Source: Spisula solida (Eukaryota > Mollusca > Bivalvia > Venerida > Mactridae). Taken from it: DNA of 64,000 nucleotides. The first letter of the stretch is position 1. Every line of letters starts with the position of its first letter. The notes beneath the pieces were generated by a model. That model saw only the letters and a list, made by a program, of their open reading frames with translations, was not told the DNA's origin and searched no databases. Positions 58,944 to 64,000 of the stretch are shown one piece after another. Location of the stretch: NCBI GenBank assembly GCA_947247005.1, contig OX365945.1, forward strand, positions 33,224,551 to 33,288,550, given 5' to 3'. The position numbers and the translations under genes were made by a program.

Positions 58944-61126
58944 TATATACATTGTATAAAATACTACTTCATTGTAATAGCAGTCTAAAATGGTGTCTTC
59001 TGACGTGTACACTTGGAGGCACTTAATTATAATTGTGCAGTTTTCAATTCCTTATAACATTTTTGTTTGTTAATTTTTTAACCCCCTACATGTTTTTGGA
59101 GTCGTGTTCCACCTGTATATCTGTCCGTTCATTTGTCAACGTAATTTCTCAATGATTGGTTGGTTTTCAAACGTGACGTCAATGCGACAACTTTGCATAG
59201 CCTACACGCCAAGGAGGACTGGAAAACTGCGCGTTTTAAGCAATTTTATGCAACGCTGAATAATGTGCTAGCGTTTCCTAAATCTTGTGTGTTATGTAAT
59301 GAAATATACTAAAACATTATCACACATCTTTTAACTACACTTCCTGCAAATTTCAACAAAATATACCCACTAAATACTGACTCGGATAGTGAGTTATAAC
59401 TTATAAGGGCCTCCAAGTGTATAACCATAATTTTTTATATGAATTTATGTTTAATATGCAAGCACAAAATGTACGAACACTGTTTATTGTACTTTTATCG
59501 TCATAAAATAATTTATATTAAAGTTTTGTCCCTATATGCTTACCACTTTCAGGATTTTAAAATAAACTCTAATATCAACTTAACTGACTGTATTATTTGT
59601 TTCCTGGAAAAAATTGATCAAATAAATAGAATTATTATTAATGATTTAATTCATTTGAATAATCTGATATGAACACACCAGGGTTTCAAATATTAATTTA
59701 ATTCTTTTATCTCGAATAGCTATCAGGGATTTAAGATTAAACATGTCGACTGATGAGTTTGTTATCACAAATGCAGAGAATAACTGAATAATGTAGGTTA
59801 ATATATCCATAAACGATGTACAAATGTACATTTCGTACCAAGTATCTGACATCGTGAGCATAAACACACTGTGTTCTTTTACGTCAATTTATGGCGCCCA
59901 AATAGACACTACATTTTACTGTTGAATTAATACTCTCATACTATACGATCAAACCAAATTTTATCTATCAGCCGAGTAGATCGTGATTAGTCAGTTAGGT
60001 GACATAAATGAGTTCCCATCTTACACAAATCATGTAAATTTTGACTGTTTTTATATACGAGTACTTAACATTGCATGACATGATTATCAGAATCCTACTG
60101 AAGTCAAATTTGATATTATATGCTAGAATAGTCTAATAACCATCTGGGCTATGTCAGGAAATTATTCATATTTATGAAATTTTTGGTTGCTAGGTAATTT
60201 GAGATCATCAATGAAAATTCTAGACTTCCACATTGCCATGGTTACAGATATTCATATTTATGTTTTTCTTTTATACAAGAAGATAAAGGAATGGTTGTCA
60301 TTCATTTGAGATGATTTCATTTGTTATTTAGATGTCATATTTCATTTGAGACGATTTCATTTGTTATTTAGATGTCATATTTGAAAATAGCAAACTTTGA
60401 ACTTTCGAAGTCATTTGAGAAAACTTAGGTTCCCATTAAATTCAATGTAAATTATGTCATTTTAATGTAAAAAAGTATATGATTTTTGCCTTGGCACTTA
60501 TGAAGTGCAATATTAAGCCCGAGTTCCTATGGTGATGCAGTTCATTTATGTCATAATAAATATACTAAATACACTAACACTAAAGTGGATTGAACGTGTC
60601 TGACAATAACATAAAAAGGTTATGTAAGCGACTCATGACATATAGTTGGACAAAACAAAGTTCAGACACACTACAGTATGTATAATGTTTTAAGTCACTG
60701 CCGTGAGTTCATATCGTATGCATGCCGTCACCAATGAAGCACTCAAACGCCTATCCAATCATTTGTCGAGGGTTGTTTGTTGAAGGGTTTCAAGTGATTT
60801 CATTGAACGATACCGTACCATCAAATTGTAATACTTAATTATCGGCGAGCTTAATCATTGAATGACGACTCGCGTATTTATACACATATTGAACCGACAT
60901 TTTAACGCCAAGCGTTTAAAACACTCACAACTGATACAATAACGCTTATTTAATTCGTTTTACCTGAATTGGTATGCGCAATATTCACAAGTTGTCACCG
61001 ATGTACGAATCCATTTATCTTCTCAAAAAAGGAATATTGTTGCTGTTTTGATAGTACGTGCAGTTTATCTTCGGATCGACAAAAGGTACTATATATTGAA
61101 AGTGTTGACGGCAATCTGACAAAAAA
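58944..61126. other. Intergenic upstream of the GPCR
   Basis: AT-rich. A duplicated word (atttcatttgagatgatttc with tttgttatttagatgtcat) occurs twice at 60302-60379. The GPCR promoter is expected in the last few hundred bases; only TATATA at about 61089 is suggestive. Confidence 0.45.
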
Positions 61127-62224
61127 ATGGAAACAAATTCAACTCAAACAAATATGAACGCAACATTGCTTTTTTCTGAAAATTATACCGAATCGCCAAT
61201 AGACAAAAATGGAACGACACAAACACTGAACGAAAATTTGGAATATGTTGAACTTTACGAAACACTTCAGACAATATTCACTTGGTGTATGGTTGTTGTG
61301 GTAGTAATGGCACTAGCTGGACATGTTTTAACAATACTTGTCATGATTAACAGCAGGAGGAGACAATCGTCGTCCGCAGCCTTCTTCACCGCTCTTGGTG
61401 CCGCCGATTTAACGGTCATCGTGTTTGGTCCTATCGATCGTTTGGTGTTATACGTTACTAACTACAATAGATTGATCAGTATCAATTTGATAACATTCAA
61501 GACTATTATGTTGTACACGTCAACACAAATTTCGTCGTGGATGATTGTTTTCTTAACCATAGAAAGAGCAATAAGTGTTACAGTTCCTCATAGGATTAAA
61601 ACAATCTGCGTTAATAGGATGAAACTCATTCTAATAGTTGGCATGTGCTTGGTACTGTTACTGAACAACACTATACTTTTCACAGTGTTTGTTGAAATTC
61701 GTCTCGTAAATGAAATGTATACGGTTATGATAGAAAAATTCCCAGGGGCCCAACTGACGACAACTTGGATGGATGCTTGTCTCATATTCTACGTACCGGT
61801 TCCAATCCTTATTGTAGGATCCACGTATATCATCATCAGGATAATGTTATCCGGCTCAGGAATGCGGAAGACTGTTTGCACGGCACAAAATACGAATTAC
61901 GTCACTAAGATTCTGTTAGCTTCTGTTTGTGTATACATACTCACACTGTCCCCTTTTTATATTTTTGTGGACATTTTCTATGTCGAGTTAGCAACCAAAC
62001 AGCCTTATCTCAGTTATATATTACTTGATGTCTGTTATTTTCTTGCCGATATCAACTATGCTATGAATTTTTATGTTTACTTTTTGACTGGAACGAAATT
62101 TAGAGATGATGTTCGAAGAATATTATGTAGGAAGCATGCTCTTAGCAGGAGTTCATCAAACAGGTTCAATTCTCGTACCGGTAACTCAGCGCATTCATCT
62201 GTTAGCATAATTCAAACCTCTTAG
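61127..62224 (+). CDS. Divergent class A (rhodopsin-like) GPCR, intronless, 365 aa
   Basis: This is a seven-helix plasma-membrane receptor for an unknown ligand. The extracellular N-terminus (about 55 residues) has several N-glycosylation sequons (NST, NAT, NYT, NGT). TM1 ends GHVLTILVMIN (His where the family has Asn), TM2 has AADLTVIVFGP (the conserved Asp kept), TM3 ends TIERAISVTVPH in place of DRY, TM6 reads LSPFYIF where CWxP is usual, and TM7 ends INYAMNFYVYFLTGTKFRDD in place of NPxxY. The tail is Ser-rich (LSRSSSNR ... SAHSSVSIIQTS). The residue at position 3.25 is Ile and extracellular loop 2 has no cysteine, so the canonical TM3-ECL2 disulfide is absent. It most resembles the large lophotrochozoan FMRFamide-receptor-like expansions, but the ligand class is not certain. 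The start has A at -3, and a TATATA run lies about 35 nt upstream. Confidence 0.88.
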   Translation: METNSTQTNMNATLLFSENYTESPIDKNGTTQTLNENLEYVELYETLQTIFTWCMVVVVVMALAGHVLTILVMINSRRRQSSSAAFFTALGAADLTVIVFGPIDRLVLYVTNYNRLISINLITFKTIMLYTSTQISSWMIVFLTIERAISVTVPHRIKTICVNRMKLILIVGMCLVLLLNNTILFTVFVEIRLVNEMYTVMIEKFPGAQLTTTWMDACLIFYVPVPILIVGSTYIIIRIMLSGSGMRKTVCTAQNTNYVTKILLASVCVYILTLSPFYIFVDIFYVELATKQPYLSYILLDVCYFLADINYAMNFYVYFLTGTKFRDDVRRILCRKHALSRSSSNRFNSRTGNSAHSSVSIIQTS

Positions 62225-62937
62225 TTTTGTTTGAATATTATTTCCTGTTTCCCTCTTCCCCCATCCATCAAACGTTTGTACCAACTGTATTAAAAGTAAT
62301 ATCCCACTAACCTCCTTGTAACATTTCACGATTCCAGTCACGTTTATGTCTGTGTGAGAGCCATAGCGCGGTCAACAAAAGGTTTTATCGCAGATTTGTG
62401 CGCCGCGTAAAAGCCGGACGTCGTCAGTTCGTGCACAGTCAAATGGACAACACGATTGACTATTACATATCATTGCGACATGACTTATTACATTAGTCTT
62501 TAGTCTACTTTTTAAAATTTACATGCAAAAGTGCACAACATTGACAAGTACGTCAGTGTAAATTGTTTATTGATACCATTGCAAACTACAAATTATTTCA
62601 TGTTTGAATTAAGGTAACCAAGTAGACAATGACGACATGAAGATTCATCATAACGTCATAGCAAGTTATGCATTCATGCTACCAATACAGCTAAACAATG
62701 TTAAGAATTTTAAGTGTTACATTCTCCTGACGAAGACCTTTTAGGTCGAAATATTGAGTAATAAAGAGTGATTTATCAACAAACATTATTGTGATCTCCT
62801 ATTAGGGATATTTTACAACAAGAGACAATATAGAGTTTTTTTGACGTGCGCCGACCAGCACTAGTTACTATACGTCTCAGTTAATAATTTTATTGATTGT
62901 GGGTGCTTGTTTATCTATGCGTTTTGTTGCATTGCTT

Positions 62938-63159
62938 AAGCCTAGGTCCCACTGAGCAACTTTTGCCTCGTTGACGTACTCCCGATTGAAATTAATGAGC
63001 TATCAGGACATCGGGAACAGGTTCCTCGTTGTCCAGGGAAGCTTCGTGGAAGTCATGAGACAGTTTGTAATATCGGAAGGAATTGTGATGAATCGGGTGG
63101 TATCGGAAGAAATCGGGAAACCATCGCCGTTGTGGAATTCCTCCGTGGGACATAGGTTT
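62938..63159. mobile_element. MITE, AAGCCTAGGTCCCACTGAG family
   Basis: The left end aagcctaggtcccactgag is identical to the copy at 37680. The right end ctccgtgggacataggttt is a decayed inverse. Confidence 0.8.
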
Positions 63160-63444
63160 CAGATGTCAATATTGTTTCGTATGTGTACATTGTAGTTGCA
63201 TTTGTAGTTCATGTATGATTCACGTAGCTATTCTTCGATTTGATTTTTGTTGTTGAGCACGATTTATTTATTCTGCTCTGCCTTCGTCAACTGCTGCATT
63301 TGTCTTTTTATTGAATAAAATAACAACAGTATATGAGCATAGCTTGCACGGGTCTGTAAACATCTATATCTGATAGGTGGGCACAATTCGACACAGAAAA
63401 GGACAGAGGCAAACCATCTTTTTGATTTACTCACTACAATAATT

Positions 63445-63723
63445 CGCTGGCTTAGAATTAGAAGGTTGTAAATACAAAATCAATGTTTTGAAAAAACAAG
63501 AAAAAAATGTCTGAAAACTAGTCTTTACTTGTGGAAAAACACGCCTTTTAAACTTTAGTTTGGTCACTTCTGATTTTCTTGAAAATATGCTCATAAAAAG
63601 CGCATTGAGATGCAAAGTTCAAATATGCATGAGTCTTATAAGGTCGTAACGTACGACCTTATAAGACTCATGCATATTTGAACTTTAAGATAGTACTTAC
63701 GACCTTCTAATTCTAAGCCAGCG
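63445..63723. mobile_element. GCTGGCTTAGAA-family MITE with perfect 35-bp hairpin
   Basis: TIRs cgctggcttagaattagaag and cttctaattctaagccagcg are perfect inverses. Inside, 63614-63648 and 63652-63686 are perfect 35-bp inverted arms with a 3-nt loop (acg). The arm sequence (aaagttcaaatatgcatgag...) is part of the normal interior of the family. Confidence 0.92.
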
Positions 63724-64000
63724 AACTGGGCATACATGGTGCGGCTGAGCATTTGCCTCGGAAACAGCTCACTCGATGGCTAGTGGAAGATTTGGATGAG
63801 TTGTGAAACATCGGGAGGGGGATTCGTGAGGCATTGTGAGAAATGGAATCTAATCATAACTGATGAATATGAAATTGAACCTTCGGAATGCTGGTGTTAG
63901 CGACAATAATCTTTCGGTACATTGCTTTCCATGATTAATTACGCCATTTCAACAAACACTTTAAAATTGTTGCGTATAAAAACTATAAACAAAAACAATA

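Larger units (their letters stand above)
62225..64000. other. Downstream of the GPCR: MITEs and repeats
   Basis: Holds a ctgacgaagaccttttaggtcgaaa motif near 62727-62751 (a recurrent retroelement-end motif), the MITE at 62938-63159 and the hairpin MITE at 63445-63723. No supported gene. Confidence 0.45.

Noticed and set aside
62727..62751. Hammerhead-ribozyme-like core (CTGACGA, stem GACCT/AGGTC, GAAA)
   Set aside because: An extra A separates the CUGANGA box from stem II, no UH cleavage site with a closing stem III is present, and stem I pairs poorly. It is better read as a recurrent retroelement-end motif.

Overview
This is an animal nuclear genome window, most likely from a bivalve mollusc. 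Genes are split by GT-AG introns, intergenic DNA is AT-rich, and the window is crowded with short non-autonomous transposons. The 145-bp tandem-repeat elements with a GGGCCCAAAGGGCCC head and a (GACG)n plus CAGGTGAGCT tail are of a type I associate with bivalves. The taxon is inferred from repeats and protein similarity only; no marker gene is present.

I can support five protein genes and one tRNA. (1) SNW1/SKIP, a spliceosome and transcription co-regulator, lies on the minus strand from 18234 down to 2877 in 13 coding exons (about 558 aa). (2) A two-exon plus-strand gene of unknown function (172 aa) runs from 21706 to 25246. (3) An intronless p24-gamma (TMED3/TMED7-type) cargo receptor (214 aa) is on the minus strand at 28481-29125. 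(4) GPATCH2, a G-patch protein, is on the minus strand from about 49886 down to 40976 in five coding exons, with a possible non-coding first exon near 54.84 kb. (5) An intronless, divergent class A GPCR (365 aa) is on the plus strand at 61127-62224. A tRNA-Ile(UAU) gene with a 14-nt intron lies at 20196-20283, minus strand. These look like independent loci, although SNW1 and GPATCH2 both belong to families acting in the nucleus on RNA or transcription.

Layout: 0-3 kb, SNW1 3' flank; 3-18 kb, SNW1 with introns full of MITEs, SINEs and a 52-bp minisatellite; 18-22 kb, degenerate tandem repeats, a MITE and the tRNA; 22-25 kb, intron of the two-exon gene; 25-31 kb, foldbacks, the TMED gene and a SINE; 31-34 kb, two nested Helitron-like tandem-repeat elements; 34-41 kb, MITEs and foldbacks; 41-50 kb, GPATCH2 with a hAT MITE, a pogo-like MITE and a non-LTR retrotransposon tail in its introns; 50-55 kb, a hAT element with transposase remnants and a large MITE; 55-61 kb, a reverse-transcriptase relic and a decayed mariner; 61-64 kb, the GPCR and more MITEs.

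The strongest structural theme is that many mobile elements are intact enough to show TIRs, target-site duplications and nesting order, and several abut splice sites of the two large genes. I found no convincing new biological system. The best candidates for follow-up are the nested Helitron-like arrays with a shared head/tail grammar, the minisatellite that carries a splice donor, the SINE set sharing one core, and the GPCR lacking the canonical disulfide.
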